NCBI GenBank assembly: GCA_009809945.1 | Contig: WTPW01000075.1 | Coordinates: 578,393 to 642,392 of the forward strand | Length of the DNA: 64,000 nucleotides | From: Gigaspora margarita | Lineage: Eukaryota > Glomeromycota > Glomeromycetes > Diversisporales > Gigasporaceae | Direction: 5' to 3' | Shown: piece by piece, positions 10,138 to 21,960 of the stretch | Position numbering within the stretch: position 1 is the stretch's first letter | How the letters are laid out: the number at the start of each line of letters is the position of its first letter | Notes under the pieces: generated by a model | The model's database searches: none | Told to the model about the DNA's origin: nothing | The model's input: only the letters and a program-made list of their open reading frames with translations | Position numbers and translations under genes: made by a program

Positions 10138-11480
10138 TAATTTTCTTTGTTTTATTAGGGCTAGCCAAGTTAGAACAATCTTATCCTCTTTTCCTCTCTT
10201 TTCTTCTTTTGTACAAACTATACTTGGACACTATATCCATTATATTCATGTCTTTTCTCTTATGGACCAATGCTTTTATAATTTTATTTCTTACCTTGAG
10301 CAATCACTTAAACAGTTGTTCTAGCAAAATGTTAATATTTAGATTTTAAAATATCAAGATCCTCTGCTAGTTCTATTAGAAGTATGTACATGACTGAACC
10401 TCCAATATCTTTACTTTAATTATCTGGTGCTGGTTCAACTGGCAATATTTTCCTTGCTTTCTCAACTCTTCCTTTTTTATTTGACCCTTCCACTAACATA
10501 GGATTTTTGTTTTCTTTTTTCCAACCTCCTGATATCTCTTGTAGCTTATTTTTATTAACTAACTCAATTATTAGATATTGCTTATTTTCCCTCTCATTCT
10601 TCTCTTCAAGTTCTACTAGTCATACATCAGAACATTTTCTTTTTTTCTATTTTTTTTTCACTTGTGGGTCCTTTTTGCTACTGTCATCAAACTGATCTTT
10701 TGTTACATTATTCAGACAATCAAATAAAATACGGTTATTCTGTTAACAGATGTAATACTGCACTAAACCATATTCACTTTGAAGTGGTTCTTCTTTGACA
10801 GTAAAATTTTTTACTACCTTTACTAACTCTTTCAATGTTTCTTTTATTTCTTGTATATTATTATCTGACTTCTTCTCAAATTACTTATCTTCAAGCCTTG
10901 CATTGCTCTAGTCAACTTGTCAATATTACTTACCTTACTTTTTTTGTGTAAGGCCTTGGCTACCTTTTGTGTATCAAATTCATTATTCTTGTTATACCTC
11001 ACAATTTTTACTGCTTACTCTATAGCCTTCTTATAATCGAACAGAAAACATTCTTTGACCATCGATCAATATTCTTTTTCAGCTTGGCAATAACCCATTT
11101 TTGTTTTTCTCTATCTCAAATTTTATCTTTAATTACATGGGCATGTGAATCAAATTGATTGCAATATTCAACTACTGGTTTATTTTCTTCTTGTTTAACC
11201 CTCATCAATCTTAAAACTTGTTTCTCTACATAATATTAGTTTTTATAGCTTTTATCAAATTGGCCTTTAGATTAGCCCAAGTATTTGATACCTTATTAAT
11301 TCTTATACCACACTCTAGCCTTTATAGCTACATGTAGACCAACTACCTTTTTCTTTCAATTATCATTCCACTGCTTCAACTCTGTATACATCTCAAAATA
11401 GTAAAAATTTTTAATACCCTCATCCTCATTACTATAGTAAAATAGTTTTGCTACTATATTCTTCATTGTTATTGCTAATC
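10138..11480 (-). pseudogene. LTR-retrotransposon Gag relic
   Basis: The minus strand, read from about 11480 leftwards, holds stretches in shifting frames. MKNIVAKLFYYSNEDEGIKN then YFEMYTELKQWNDN lies near 11460-11365. LRLMRVKQEENKPVVEYCNQ then FDSHAHVIKD lies near 11215-11125, and KQKWVIAKLKKNIDRW shortly after. This order (a WxxF-like block, then a QxxxxSVxEYxxxFxxL-like block, then a short helical block) is that of the retrotransposon Gag capsid domain (Pfam retrotrans_gag type). Charged, Glu/Lys-rich sequence follows (KKENKNPMLVEGSNKKGR near 10500). No zinc knuckle is seen. Stops and frameshifts break it throughout. It is followed by the protease relic after the 9718-10133 insertion. Confidence 0.6.
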
Positions 11481-12300
11481 ACTTCCTTATAGAATGGTAT
11501 TTTAATATATTATGATTTTTTTATTTTTTTACATTTGCTTGGGAGAGTTTGTTGTACTCTAGTACTTTTTTGTCAAAGAGTTAATAGCATTTTGTTTCTA
11601 AAATCTAGCCCAAACAGTTAATACAAATTTCTATTTTTACTTAACACTTTGATTACAATATTCCCACTTTTTTTATGACACACAATCAAAACAATTATTT
11701 ATTTATTTATTATTGTTCATCAAGGGTCTAACCCCTTCACTTCTAATACCTTTTCTTATTTATATTTACATTGCATAATTATGCATATGACTATCTACTT
11801 GCATATGATCACTTATTTGTATTACCCTTATAAATGCCCTACAACTTTCTATTATTGTATGTCATATTTAATTTAACTAACTCTATTATGCCACTAATTA
11901 TTAATCATGTTATTTATTGTACCTGATCCTAATCTTGATTGATTATAATATCATGTGGATTATTCAAACTATATTGCCATACTATCATTGCCTCTCTTGT
12001 CTTGCTATATATCTCACAATCTATTTGATTTCTTTTTACCAAATACAAGGGCTTTCTGAAACTGTATGATAATTTTATTATAGATTTGTCAAGGTGTTTG
12101 TATATATAGCTTATAAATAATAAATTAGATAGTATTTTTATTCATTTCTATTTTTTACTATTTTGCTTTTAATATACCTTTTATTTTATTTTCTTTTTTT
12201 ATTAATTATTACTAATATACTTCTCTTTGCAAAATGATCTTAGTTTTAATATCAAGTTATAGTACAAAGTCATAGATAATGTTTATTATTACAAATCAGA
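11481..12300. other. AT-rich stretch upstream of the Gag relic
   Basis: No clear coding block. By position it could contain the 5' untranslated region or LTR of the retrotransposon. I cannot identify a repeated LTR pair in the window, so no boundary is claimed. Confidence 0.35.
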
Positions 12301-12310
12301 CCAAAAAATG

Positions 12311-12350
12311 TAATTGATTAGTTGGAATTGATTAATCAACCAATTGGTTA
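12311..12350. repeat. GATTAATCAACCAATTGG-type degenerate repeat, left block
   Basis: Short motifs TTGATTAGTTGGAATTGATTAATCAACC resemble the larger block at 13090-13215. The pair may be the decayed ends of one 0.9-kb element, but target duplications are not visible. Confidence 0.4.
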
Positions 12351-12444
12351 CTATAGTGAATAAATACAAACAAGTAAACAAAAAATAGTTAAAAAAAAGT
12401 TAATCAAATGTTTCACAAATTTGAAAGCATTTTGTATAATGGTC

Positions 12445-12525
12445 TCAAGTTCAAGAACAAGTGCAAGTGCAAGTACAAGAACAAATGCAAGTGCAAGTTC
12501 AAATGCAAGAACAAGAACAATTGCT
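12445..12525 (+). repeat. Hexamer microsatellite, CAAGTG/CAAGAA/CAAATG
   Basis: About 13 imperfect 6-bp units (AAGTTC, AAGAAC, AAGTGC, AAATGC) run in register. It is low-complexity DNA. Confidence 0.85.
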
Positions 12526-13089
12526 TTGCAATAGATAAAAAAAACTGAATATTAATAAAAAATAATGAATATATTAGCAGATACTAAAAAAATTAATTCT
12601 GCTAAAGATTTAGATAATTGATTTCTAAATTTTTTTTTTTTCATAAATTTTTGTCAGAATTGTTGTCATTTAGATTATCTGATAATTACTAATTTTCTCA
12701 GTGATTCTTGTAGTTCATAGTTTATGTCAATCTACCAACTAGTGTGCTAAAATTAATATAGCAGGTAGCAATATGATCAAGTTATTATGCTTTAAAACTT
12801 TTGATTGGTTATACAACCTGTGATCAAAATATAAAGACTAAAAGATTGATGAGCAAGTTATGATCAAGAATATTATTACAATTCAAATTCATTATATAGC
12901 AATTGCTTAATGATGATAGTACCAAATCAACCTTAACCACATACAGTATTGTGTATCAATTTGTAACAAAATTCTTTATGGTAAATCATAGTAAAATTCA
13001 AATACTGAGTGATAAAAAAAATTAAATTAACTAATCGACTTATTATGAAGATTTACAAAAGGAGCAATTATATGTTGATCTTCAAATTT

Positions 13090-13215
13090 ATAAGGATTGT
13101 GACTAACCAATTAACTAGTTAGTTAATTGACTAGTTGATTAGTTAGTCAATTAATTAATCGATTAATCATATATTTGAAAAGTCAATCGATTAATTATCG
13201 ATTAATCAATTAATC
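13090..13215. repeat. Degenerate TTAATCGATTAAT repeat block
   Basis: Units such as AACTAGTTAGTTAATTGACT, TTAGTCAATTAATTAATCGA and CAATCGATTAATTATCGATT follow one another. The motif is nearly self-complementary. It is probably a terminal-repeat relic. Confidence 0.6.
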
Positions 13216-13420
13216 AGAATAATTAATTTTTAATTTGTAATACTAATGATATTTAAATCGAACAATGCTAAAATTTGGATTTATTATGTATTTATTATGT
13301 TCGATTTTTAAATTTTTTGAGGTTCTTTTTTTTAAGAATAAGGTTAGGATTTAGGTTAATGTTGTTAGCAAAAGAATATAGTTAAATTTTCATAGAGTTT
13401 ATATTTCAAATTGTGACCTT

Positions 13421-13806
13421 GTTCTGTGGGCAATAGTGTAGTGGTTGCACTCCCAGGACCTTAGCCGATTTAAACACAAGGTCACCAGTTCAAGTCCTAG
13501 AGACAACAGAGTTGCTATATAAGTTCATGGAGTGGATTACTTGAACAGGTTGCTAGGACCACATTTGGACAGCACAGCCACATTGTCATCAGGTTCATTG
13601 ATGTTGTGTTCCCTGTTTAGTGGTCAATTGGATCTTACCCGAAACAGAAGGATGACCATTCCAGGATGAATTGGATGGAGCATAGAGTAGTCTGCTCTAA
13701 CAGGGTTCTATCCACTCTTGCCTCAGGGATGAAAAAATTCTGGAAGAATCAAAATGGGTCGGGAGCCAAAGACACCACTGGGTACCTCTCGTTGGGTACA
13801 AAAAAA
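13421..13806 (+). mobile_element. tRNA-derived SINE
   Basis: The head resembles a tRNA gene with an internal RNA polymerase III promoter. Box A-like TAGTGTAGTGG is at 13434-13444. Box B-like AGTTCAAGTCC is at 13487-13497, and differs from GGTTCGANTCC mainly by G-to-A changes. The spacing of 53 bp is normal for a tRNA-derived head. The body runs on for about 300 bp at a visibly higher GC content than its surroundings, and the element ends GGGTACAAAAAAAG. It cannot be a functional tRNA: no complete cloverleaf follows from the head. Target duplications were not found. A minus-strand SINE with a different body is at 60977-61552. Confidence 0.75.
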
Positions 13807-14384
13807 GATTTAAAAAAAATTCTAGTTAAAATTCTCTGGTAATAAAAAATAGGTCAACTAGTTGAAACCAGTTGAGACAATAAAAATAAAAAGGATGGCT
13901 TAGTACTGGTTGGCCATGGTAGAAATTAGAATAGATGCAATATATAGATCATTACAAAAAAAAATGTACAAATGTAGGGACCTTGTTCGCGGGGTCCCAT
14001 GACCAAAAATTGACCTTAATAGAAGAGGTGCCAGCTGCGCTCCTAGTACATAGTGACTAGGGTTAAAATAAAAAAAATTGTGCCCTTCAAACTTCAGCAT
14101 CATCCGTGAAATTTAATAAAAGTCGAAAAAAATTTATATGTATCGTTAGAATAGATAAAATATGATGATCTCACAATAGTAAACTTGATTATTTCTTCTT
14201 TATAGGAGATTATAAAGGTATTAAGGGCATTCTTGTATGCATAATAATGTTTCTTAATGTTTAAGTAAAACTTTAAAGACCAATTTTAATATTATATGCC
14301 GTCATTATTCTATGATAATCTCACAATTTGATTGGCCGATCTATAAATAAAATTATGAGATGATCAACAAAGTTCGCTACGCTT
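13807..14384. other. Unassigned stretch
   Basis: No gene is seen. GGACCTTGTTC at about 13978 repeats a motif found just before the SINE (13415-13425). The 13975-14060 part is GC-richer and could be another short retroelement fragment on the minus strand. Confidence 0.35.
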
Positions 14385-14870
14385 AACTATATAGTTACTT
14401 GAAGTGGTTATAGTTTTGTATTACTATATATTAGCAATATATTTACTACTATTTACCCTATTTTACTATTTTTACTAAATTTTACAAAAAAAATTTAAAA
14501 CTTTGATTTTTAAAATTTTTTATAACTTTGTAGTAAAAGTATAGTAAAATAGTAGTAAAAATAGTAGCAGATGTATTGTTAATACAGTCAGACCTCACTA
14601 AATGCACGTCGTCGGGACCAGCTCTAGCATGTGCATTTAGAGAGGTATTGCATTTAGGGAGGTAAAAATCTATAGATGTAATATTAGTTGGGCCCAAAGA
14701 GAAGACTTGCATTTAGAGAGTATTGCATTTAGGGGGGTAGCATTTAGAGGGGTCTGACTGTATATAGTAAATACACAAAACTATAGCTACCATAAATTAA
14801 TTTTATAGTTACTTTATAGTTACTTTAAAGTAGTTTTAAAGTTGCTAAATTGGTAGTTTCAGTAAAGTAC
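14385..14870. repeat. Decayed hairpin containing a pogo-like MITE
   Basis: The left part holds TATAGTTACTTGAAGTGGTTATAG, and TACTATTTTTACTAAATTT later. The right part holds the inverse motifs AAAACTATAGCTACC and TATAGTTACTTTAAAG. The TA-flanked MITE at 14585-14760 interrupts the right arm. Confidence 0.55.
14585..14760. mobile_element. pogo/Tigger-like MITE, TA target duplication
   Basis: The ends are CAGTCAGACCTCACTAAATG and, reverse-complemented, CAGTCAGACCCCTCTAAATG. TA flanks both sides (14583-14584 and 14761-14762). The CAGTNNGACCTC start and TA duplication are characteristic of pogo-type Tc1/mariner MITEs. Internal GCATTTAG(A)GAGG motifs are repeated. It is 176 bp and non-coding. A decayed right end, AAAGAGGTCTAACCGTA, is seen near 33618. 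Confidence 0.85.
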
Positions 14871-14967
14871 TTGTAAATATTGGTCACAAAGCTGTCTTCA
14901 CAGTCCATGAGTTACGATTTTACTCAGTTAAGAAAAATGGTCATGGAGTTACTACTACAATTCATAA

Positions 14968-16060
14968 TACAGTTGTTAGACGAAATCTTTTTTGCTTGAT
15001 GACGAAAGACGAAACCTCAAGTTCTTCTGACGAAAGACGAAATTCCAAACTTAAAATGACAAAACTCTATACGAAACCCTAGTGCTCCCGTTAAAAAAAT
15101 ACATCACACCGAGTTTAAAACCTATAATGGTCTCGGGGTCTAGTACATAGCTGAGCATTTATCTTGTAACAAGACAAATTCTAAAGTACATACGTACTTT
15201 GTATGTATAATAAGCAGTCTAGGTTTTTAATTTATTTAATTGAGATCCTGTGATTAGTACACGGGTCTAATTCATGGTTCTACTTATCCAAGGGGATCTT
15301 GCATATGCACATTTACGGTAATAACTCAAAATTTATTAATTTCTATATAGTAAGTAATATTAATGTATAAATTATATAATGAAAACTTTTAAGGATTGGG
15401 GGTGAGTCAGTAGAAATGCACCATATTTTCTTAATGAAATTTTTTTGAAACTTCAAAAAAAATAACTTTGCAAAAACTTAACCAATTTAATAAAAAAAAT
15501 TTTTTAAATATATTCTACAAGTTTTTAGAGTTGGTTTAAAAAAAATTTTATTAAATTTGATTGAGTTGTTATTGAGTTATTCTTGTTTAAAGTTTAAAAT
15601 ATTTACTTAGAAAAAATAATATGGAGCATTTCTACTGACTCGCCCCCAATTTATGAGATTGTCATATCGAGTTTAGCCCTCTGAAATTTTACAATAAGCA
15701 TTAATAATTGGCATTCTTGTATTAACGTATATGTACAATACAGTACATCAATATTTAAGTTTATACATTGTGCCAAAACTTATAAATAGATAAAACCAAT
15801 AAGTTATATTAATTAGAATTTTTTGTAATTTAAGTGTTAAATCACTTTTATTAAGTTTCTTACTATAATTGATCTAAGTATAAATTATTTATTTAAATTT
15901 TAGCATTATATAAACATAAATGTAGGAGCCAACAACGCTCTTATTTACATTGTTTATTATATAATCTGTTTATTAGTTTGCAGTTTCGTCAGTTTCGTCA
16001 CATTTCGTCGATTTCGCCACCTTTAGTCAATTTCGTCAGTTTCGCCATTTCGTCATTTGA
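14968..16060. mobile_element. Element bounded by GACGAAA/TTTCGTC repeats
   Basis: The left boundary has tandem GACGAAA motifs (14978-15060). The right boundary has tandem TTTCGTCA motifs (15978-16055), the inverse, so the two blocks act as long terminal inverted repeats. The interior is non-coding and contains the smaller hairpin at 15395-15650. CpG is retained in both blocks. No convincing target duplication was found. Confidence 0.55.
15395..15650. mobile_element. MITE with GGGGGTGAGTCAGTAG ends
   Basis: The left end is ATTGGGGGTGAGTCAGTAGA and the right end is the inverse (TCTACTGACTCGCCCCCAAT). Subterminal ATGCACCATATT / AATATGGAGCAT also match. About 256 bp. Confidence 0.8.
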
Positions 16061-16072
16061 AAGGGACACTTT

Positions 16073-16247
16073 AAGATCAAGTACCCAGTGATCATCACAC
16101 CATGTGAATTCTCAGTGATCATCACAACACGTGTATTTGATTACTTGCACTAACTAATCACCTAACCCTAACACCAACCCTAACTTAGGCTGAATGATTA
16201 TTCGAGTGATGTGATTATCATGAATATATCACTGGGTACTTGATCTT
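16073..16247. mobile_element. MITE with AAGATCAAGTACCCAGTGAT ends
   Basis: The right end is the inverse, ATCACTGGGTACTTGATCTT. Inside are CACGTG-like motifs and CCTAACCCTAACACCAACCC, a decayed telomere-like run. It is 175 bp with no coding. Confidence 0.8.
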
Positions 16248-16319
16248 CAATCTTCCCAAAAATGGGATCTGTCAGGTTTTGTCGACATTGTGGCTCAAGA
16301 AAAACCTTTGTTATAGCAC

Positions 16320-16410
16320 TAAAGGCGGTTTTTTCGAGGAATAAGCGATTTTTGAAAATTTTCTGATCGTATTACGTTACAATGTGATAAATCTGTTTTG
16401 CAGGTTAGGA
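16320..16410 (+). repeat. Dispersed repeat around TTTTCTGATCGxxTAACGTTACA
   Basis: The segment AAGCGATTTTTGAAAATTTTCTGATCG then TTACGTTAC recurs in inverse orientation near 19105-19190 (CCGTTACACGATCAGGAAAA) and in direct orientation near 21780-21880 (TTTTTCTGACCGCGTAACGT). Accompanying AAGGCNGTTTTTT motifs sit about 45 bp away. Three members within 5.5 kb suggest one element family. Boundaries are not resolved. Confidence 0.5.
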
Positions 16411-16851
16411 GTATGCGCTACATAAGTTTTGTGTTTCCTATAGTCAGTTATGAGCAATGGTCACAGAGCATCTTCCTACAGTCCAGGAACCGCCTTTTTT
16501 TCACAAGTACTCAAGTACTTAAATCTAAACTCTCTGTCTTCGAGTGGATATGAGGACGATAGAGATAGCTTATCAATGAGGCGAGCAATAGTGAAGCTAA
16601 AGAGAAGGAATTTTGCTATCATATGATCTCCTTAAATACACATTTCTCCTTTTTCGGAACTTTCATGCGAATTCAGTCCTTCTGACTAATTTCATTACAT
16701 CATAACAACAAACTTTTTTACATAACTTTCCTAATATGCACTTGGTTACGTGTATAGTGATATCGCAATGATACCTTGTCACTTCATTGGTAAGCTAGCC
16801 AAATCAAATAGAAACAGTTTAATTAAAACGGAAATTGGCGTTGAACAGCCC

Positions 16852-16951
16852 TAGCTTACATCATAATTAAAACTCAGAATCATAACAAATTACTATTGCC
16901 ATGCACAGATTATCATTATAAGCTTCGGAGTTTTAATTATGATGTAAGCTA
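16852..16951. repeat. 100-bp hairpin with perfect 24-bp arms
   Basis: TAGCTTACATCATAATTAAA plus ACTC is matched exactly by its inverse at 16928-16951. The loop is 52 bp. It could be a very short MITE; the flanking duplication is not evident. Confidence 0.85.
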
Positions 16952-17045
16952 CATTTTTCTGGTGGGCGATACTAGGTCTGCTATTGGTATTGGTTATTAA
17001 AAGATTACGTAATATGATACACAAATTGATAATCAAAATTAAGAA

Positions 17046-17116
17046 TCAGCATCATCCGATTTCAGCATCATCCGATTTCTGCATCATACGATATCTGCAT
17101 CATTCGATTTTTGCAT
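17046..17116 (+). repeat. 16-bp tandem repeat, GCATCATCCGATTTCA
   Basis: Four units in register: GCATCATCCGATTTCA, GCATCATCCGATTTCT, GCATCATACGATATCT, GCATCATTCGATTTTT. Then it decays into GCATGATTTATG. Confidence 0.9.
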
Positions 17117-17233
17117 GATTTATGTACGTACTGTAAGTACGTACACACATTGAATAGGATTTTATGATGTTATTTGATCAATGCTATTTTCATAGACCAC
17201 CTCTCATGTGTTATGAGTATAGATGATCATGTT

Positions 17234-17330
17234 GCATAGTGCTTAATTATTGCATGATTAAAATTATGAAAATCGTATCGGATGTCCATTTTTACATAGG
17301 TTATAACGTGTGACGATTAAGCACTATGCA
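17234..17330. repeat. Hairpin with GCATAGTGCTTAAT arms
   Basis: GCATAGTGCTTAAT at the left end is matched by ATTAAGCACTATGC at the right end; GCATGATT occurs near both. About 97 bp. Confidence 0.7.
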
Positions 17331-17339
17331 GGTGCATGA

Positions 17340-17885
17340 TTCCTATTGCAGTATTGTTGTGGTCCGGGGTGAGGCTTATGTTAATTGTTACCGAATTTAG
17401 TTTTGGACCACAATCATAAGAAGGTAATTTTGTTTATAATGGGAGAACGATTTTATTATTTTATTAATAAAATTGTTATAATATTATTACATTCTTTACA
17501 GAGAGCAATACTTTCCATATACTCTTTAACAAAAAACCCAATTACACATTATGAGATAAGGAAAACGAGAATTAATGCACTATTTACAAGAAATGTAGAA
17601 ATGGGAAAAAAATAATAGATATAAAGGTATGTTAAAAATAACAGCAATGAAGTAATGATGCATGAAAAGTGCAGTAATAGATAATTAATCACTACGTAAA
17701 ATGTAGAAATCGAGTCCCGAGGCACGAAATAATATCGATGAAATTGATCGACGTCATCGGTGCTCGAAAATTTTCGCACAACACCATCTCTAGTTCAGTA
17801 GTTATGAGAAACAATTCATTATGTGGACTATAAGTGAAATAACAGATAACATTTATTTGTAACATTGGGCAAAATCAAAAATTAA
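17340..17885. other. No supported gene
   Basis: Two overlapping 76-codon open frames lie here on opposite strands (17385-17615 plus, 17549-17779 minus). Neither shows a domain, a codon pattern unlike random AT-rich DNA, or neighbours that support it. Confidence 0.4.
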
Positions 17886-17889
17886 TTAA

Positions 17890-18121
17890 AATTAATACAA
17901 AATAAATTTTGTACATTAAAATTATTTATCTTGTATTGCTTCAAAAAAATTAATACAAAATAAGTTCAGTACATAAAATTATTTATCTTGTATTGCTTTA
18001 AATAGAATTAATACAAAATAGGTTCTATACACAAAATTATTTATCTTGTATTGCTTTAAATAGAATTAATACAAAATAAATTCTGTATATTAAAATTATT
18101 TATCTTGTATTGCTTTAATTA
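17890..18121. repeat. 58-bp tandem repeat, four units, each a potential hairpin
   Basis: Units start AATTAATACAAAATA at 17890, 17948, 18006 and 18064. Each ends TTATCTTGTATTGCTTT. Within a unit AATACAAAATAA can pair with TTATCTTGTATT, so every unit can fold by itself. The units differ mainly at the middle (TTTTGTAC, TTCAGTAC, TTCTATAC, TTCTGTAT). Confidence 0.9.
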
Positions 18122-19069
18122 CTCTGGACAGAATAAACCATTCAATTCGTTATTTACTTTTGATTGACAAGCTTTTTTTTTTTTATCAGCTGACAATATC
18201 AAAATATTTGTACTTTAGTGAGTAAAATTATGATCTCTAATTAGGCCCTTTTTGTGATAAGAATGTAACTTAAACCGCCGAATTAAATTGATCGGGCCTT
18301 AGGTAATCGTAATATTCTTTTAGCAACCCAAAAAACTTCAAAGTACATAAAAGCAAATGCGTATATAACCTTTAATTCAATAATGCTTATAGATTCATAG
18401 ATTCATATACTTAACATTATGACAAAGATCAACAAAAAAAGGTTACATGAACTATACAAAAATAAAATACGCGAAAATTACACACAGTAAATGATTGTCT
18501 TAAACAATTATACGAAATTTGCATAGTAGATTAATCTTCGTTGATAATCTTTTTTCCCGTGAATATCAAGGATAATTCGAAGATCGATGCAATTAACGCA
18601 GTATAATTTCAAAAAAAGTATCTCGGCTTATTATAAGAACCTATTTGATGAAATAATTAGAGTTTCCTTTTTTTTTTAATACTTAGGATGATTACACAAA
18701 CAAGTGTACAAACCAGTTACCTTGTATCAAATATACGATTTTTGCATAACAATTTACGACTGTAAAAATTAAAAGCTAATGTTAATAAATTTGTTTTCAG
18801 TGATAAACGCATTCTTATTCTTACTAAAATGTTTTGGAATCTTTTTAGATTAAAGATCTTATGGCCCATTTAAATCATGGATAAGGTTTTACGATTTTAT
18901 GAAATTTAGAATATTATAAAAAAAAAAAGAGTTCATTTGATTTCAGATATTAATCGGACCTACAATCTCAAAACTACGAGGCCATCTTTACTAGGAACCG
19001 ACAGCCGATATAAGCACAGAGCTTATAACGATAATTTTAGTAAGCGTTCGTAAACTCTGAAAAATCCGG
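18122..19069. other. Unassigned, CpG-retaining stretch
   Basis: No open frame of note and no clear inverted repeat. It contains more CpG than the DNA outside about 13-29 kb, so it may be younger or unmethylated. I cannot say what it was. Confidence 0.35.
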
Positions 19070-19311
19070 AAGTTCTGGTCATGTGACGATCTGCAGTAAA
19101 ATTTGGTGTTCCGTTACACGATCAGGAAAATTCAAAAACTAACGTTCGTTCTAAAATTAGAAAAAAACCGCTTATTTCTCGAAAATCTTCATAAGAAATA
19201 GCCTTCTGCGCAGATTTTACTTCTTAACACTAATCCCAAACCCTAACATAGATATTAACCCTAATCTAAATAAGCTTGAAGATTTTTCCCGTTATCACGT
19301 GACCAGAACTT
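19070..19311. mobile_element. MITE with AAGTTCTGGTCAYGTGA ends
   Basis: The left end is AAGTTCTGGTCATGTGACGA and the right end is the inverse (TATCACGTGACCAGAACTT). The interior holds AATCCCAAACCCTAAC. About 242 bp. Confidence 0.75.
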
Positions 19312-19806
19312 TTTTTGCCATGACTACTCCATTTTTCAGATTACGGCTCTGATGTTTCTGTTATGAATGAATCAAAATTGTAATTTCGGTCATCAATGCG
19401 TATAGGAATATGAGTCCTTCGCTTCGTTCCGGACAATAATTCATCCCAAACAATGACTAAGTATGTTCTAAGTGTGTTCAAAAAAATAATCGTGGGAGCT
19501 GAAACTAAAATCGGGTGAAGCTGAAATTTTGAATATTTTATCTTTGTACCCTGTCAAATAGTTAAATTTGAATTTAGGATTAGGTTACTAATTAAAGATT
19601 ATAGGTGGATTTTAGTAGGTTTTAGATTTAATTTTCAATGTAAATTTAAAATTTAGCCAATTTCAGTTTCAGCCCTCACAATAATTGTTATAAAATGTAC
19701 CAGATTTTTTTTTTTAGATGATTGGCTAAATTTCGTTTTAAAGCTGACTAAAGTACCAACGCTATGTGTGATCACGTTACATCTTATACCAGATATTTAT
19801 CGTGCC

Positions 19807-19883
19807 TAGTGATGTGCCGTTTATATGATACCTGAAAAAATTTAGCGTGCAGTACGTATAGTACTTTACGTGGCACATCAATA
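19807..19883. mobile_element. Minimal hAT-T element, 77 bp
   Basis: The ends are TAGTGATGTGCCGTTTATAT and, reverse-complemented, TATTGATGTGCCACGTAAAG. The flanks are ATCGTGCC (19799-19806) and ATTGTGTC (19884-19891): an 8-bp duplication in which two C's have become T. It shares the ends and the GCAGTACGTATAGTAC centre with 23204-24547. Confidence 0.8.
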
Positions 19884-19891
19884 ATTGTGTC

Positions 19892-21655
19892 TTTATACAT
19901 AGTATTAGAATCTTTATATGGCATCCAGATAACTTTAGTCAGCGTACGATGGTATTATACTTATAAGAGATCATAAGTGATATTAGCTAAGAAAAAAAAC
20001 TAGCTGTGGCAACTAAAAAAAGTCGACTGTGACCAAAAATTTCTTAAGTCCGATCAATATCATAACTGGCCTTATAATATTTTTCATTAGACGAGAAATA
20101 GACAGTTAATTACCATTTTCCGAAAAGGTTTCGTTTAATTAAACTGTTCTAATCACGTGATCGAATAAAGAGAATCAAAATGTGTGTATTTCGCCTAGTA
20201 AACAGCATTATATATTCTAAGTACAATGCAATGATAAGTCAGAATATTATTTGTATACTTTTTCATGAAGTAACATACGTAGCTCATAAGTAAACTTGGA
20301 TGATATCCGAGAAATATCAACAACGACACAAAAAAACGTTGTTAATTATTTTTATAAAATTTTTGATATCAAATTACCCAATAAAATTTTGAATAAAAGA
20401 GTTAGATTAGTTCATGCGTCGCACACAATGAGTTGAAGATACAATTTTCTCATGCTCGTGTGTCAATAACCCTTATTTAGAATATTTATTCAACTACTGT
20501 ACTTTTTTTAAAAATTAAGCTTATTTTTTTCAAAATCTTTTTTTTTAAAAAAAATCTGTAACAACCCCAACAAATTTTATTTTTGACAATTCGTGATTCA
20601 TTAGCACAAAATGAACTGAATTAAACTTCAATTCAAATGTAGGGCGTAAAGATATATTTTAAATAGAATGTTTCACTTACCTATTCGAGATACAAAAAGA
20701 AAACCTGTTAGAGGTCTTCTAATACGAAAAGATCGGTCATTAAAACAAATTTAGAAATTTCATTATTTCGGAATGTTGTTTCAAAATAAATACATATTGT
20801 TCAACATTACGATGAGTTATTATATGCAAAAAATATTTTAGACAAGTTACACGATTTTTTTTCCTTGTTATTCGAGTGATTTTAATAATATTCGTAATCA
20901 AAAAGTTCATTGCATAATCATGCTGTTGTTAGAACAGTACGCGACCGAACATTTAATACGTGAGTACATATGTACATATATAATTTTATATATTGATAAA
21001 CCAATCATGTTTAAGGATTTTGCCGAATGTACGATGTAACTATCGTATGGGTATAAATAGATAAATAACTATCTTGCGCTACAAACATAACGATAGTAAG
21101 TTTTATAAACAGGTTCAGTGAATGGCTAAGATTATAGAAGAAAGCGTTACACATCTTATTTTATTTTATTTTTTTTATTAGGATTAGGTAATTATAGTTG
21201 TAACAGGTCTTTGAAAATCTCCAGACGATGTGGCTTGCCGATCCCCATAATGCAAGGAGATTTGATAAATACAGTATAAAAGATAAAATTTTTTAGTACG
21301 CGAAAAAAATTGGGTTATCATATAAATGGCACATACTAGTTACGTACGTTGTAGAAGTGGTGACTAATAGGGCGGATGACTAAAGAATATTAAAACAAAC
21401 AACTATTCGATTACATTTAAAAAAAAAAGTATATAAAATTAATAAGGCACGAAAGGCATGAAGAATTTGGTTCGAGTTTTGAGCTTTCTTGTGCTGCGGA
21501 GGTCACGGGATGCGTGTGTCAATAAGTATTGTTTTATGCAGTTTCTATTTCTTATACTTTTTATTCCCTTTAGAAAATTGCTGATAATAGGTTTCTATTC
21601 TCTTAATACGGCGGAATATCAATGCCTAATCCCGATTGTGAATTCATCTTCCCCA
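19892..21655. other. Unassigned, CpG-retaining stretch
   Basis: Non-repetitive to the eye apart from TATATATGTACATATG near 20970. The longest open frame (21458-21697, plus) has no recognisable domain and no supporting context. Confidence 0.35.
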
Positions 21656-21665
21656 GTATCGCCAA

Positions 21666-21918
21666 CAAAATTTTTATCGTCACGTGACACACAATAAATT
21701 CTTTTAAGTTCGTTTATATTAGGGTTAGGATATAAGTTTGGGTTAAAGGTTAGCGGTTCTAATAGTAAAATAATTCAGGGAACGCCTTTGTTAATGTGCA
21801 GAAGGCTGTTTTCTATGTAGATTTTTTTAAACGAAAGAATTTTTCTGACCGCGTAACGTTACATCAAATCGAGATTCATTATTGGCTCATATTCGTAGAT
21901 CATCGTGTGACGGGAAAA
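21666..21918. repeat. Hairpin with CGTCACGTGACAC-like arms
   Basis: AATTTTTATCGTCACGTGAC on the left pairs imperfectly with TCGTGTGACGGGAAAAATT on the right. ATTAGGGTTAGG at about 21720 and a member of the TTTTCTGACCG repeat family lie inside. Confidence 0.55.
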
Positions 21919-21960
21919 ATTACATAGTAGATGTAATTTGCGGAAAGTCTACGGACACTA

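Noticed and set aside
13421-13500. Possible functional tRNA gene
   Set aside because: Box A and B are present but decayed, no acceptor stem pairs, and a long SINE body follows.
17385-17779. Overlapping 76-codon open frames on both strands
   Set aside because: No recognisable motif, strongly AT-driven residue use (Ile, Lys, Asn, Tyr, Leu), no supporting neighbours.
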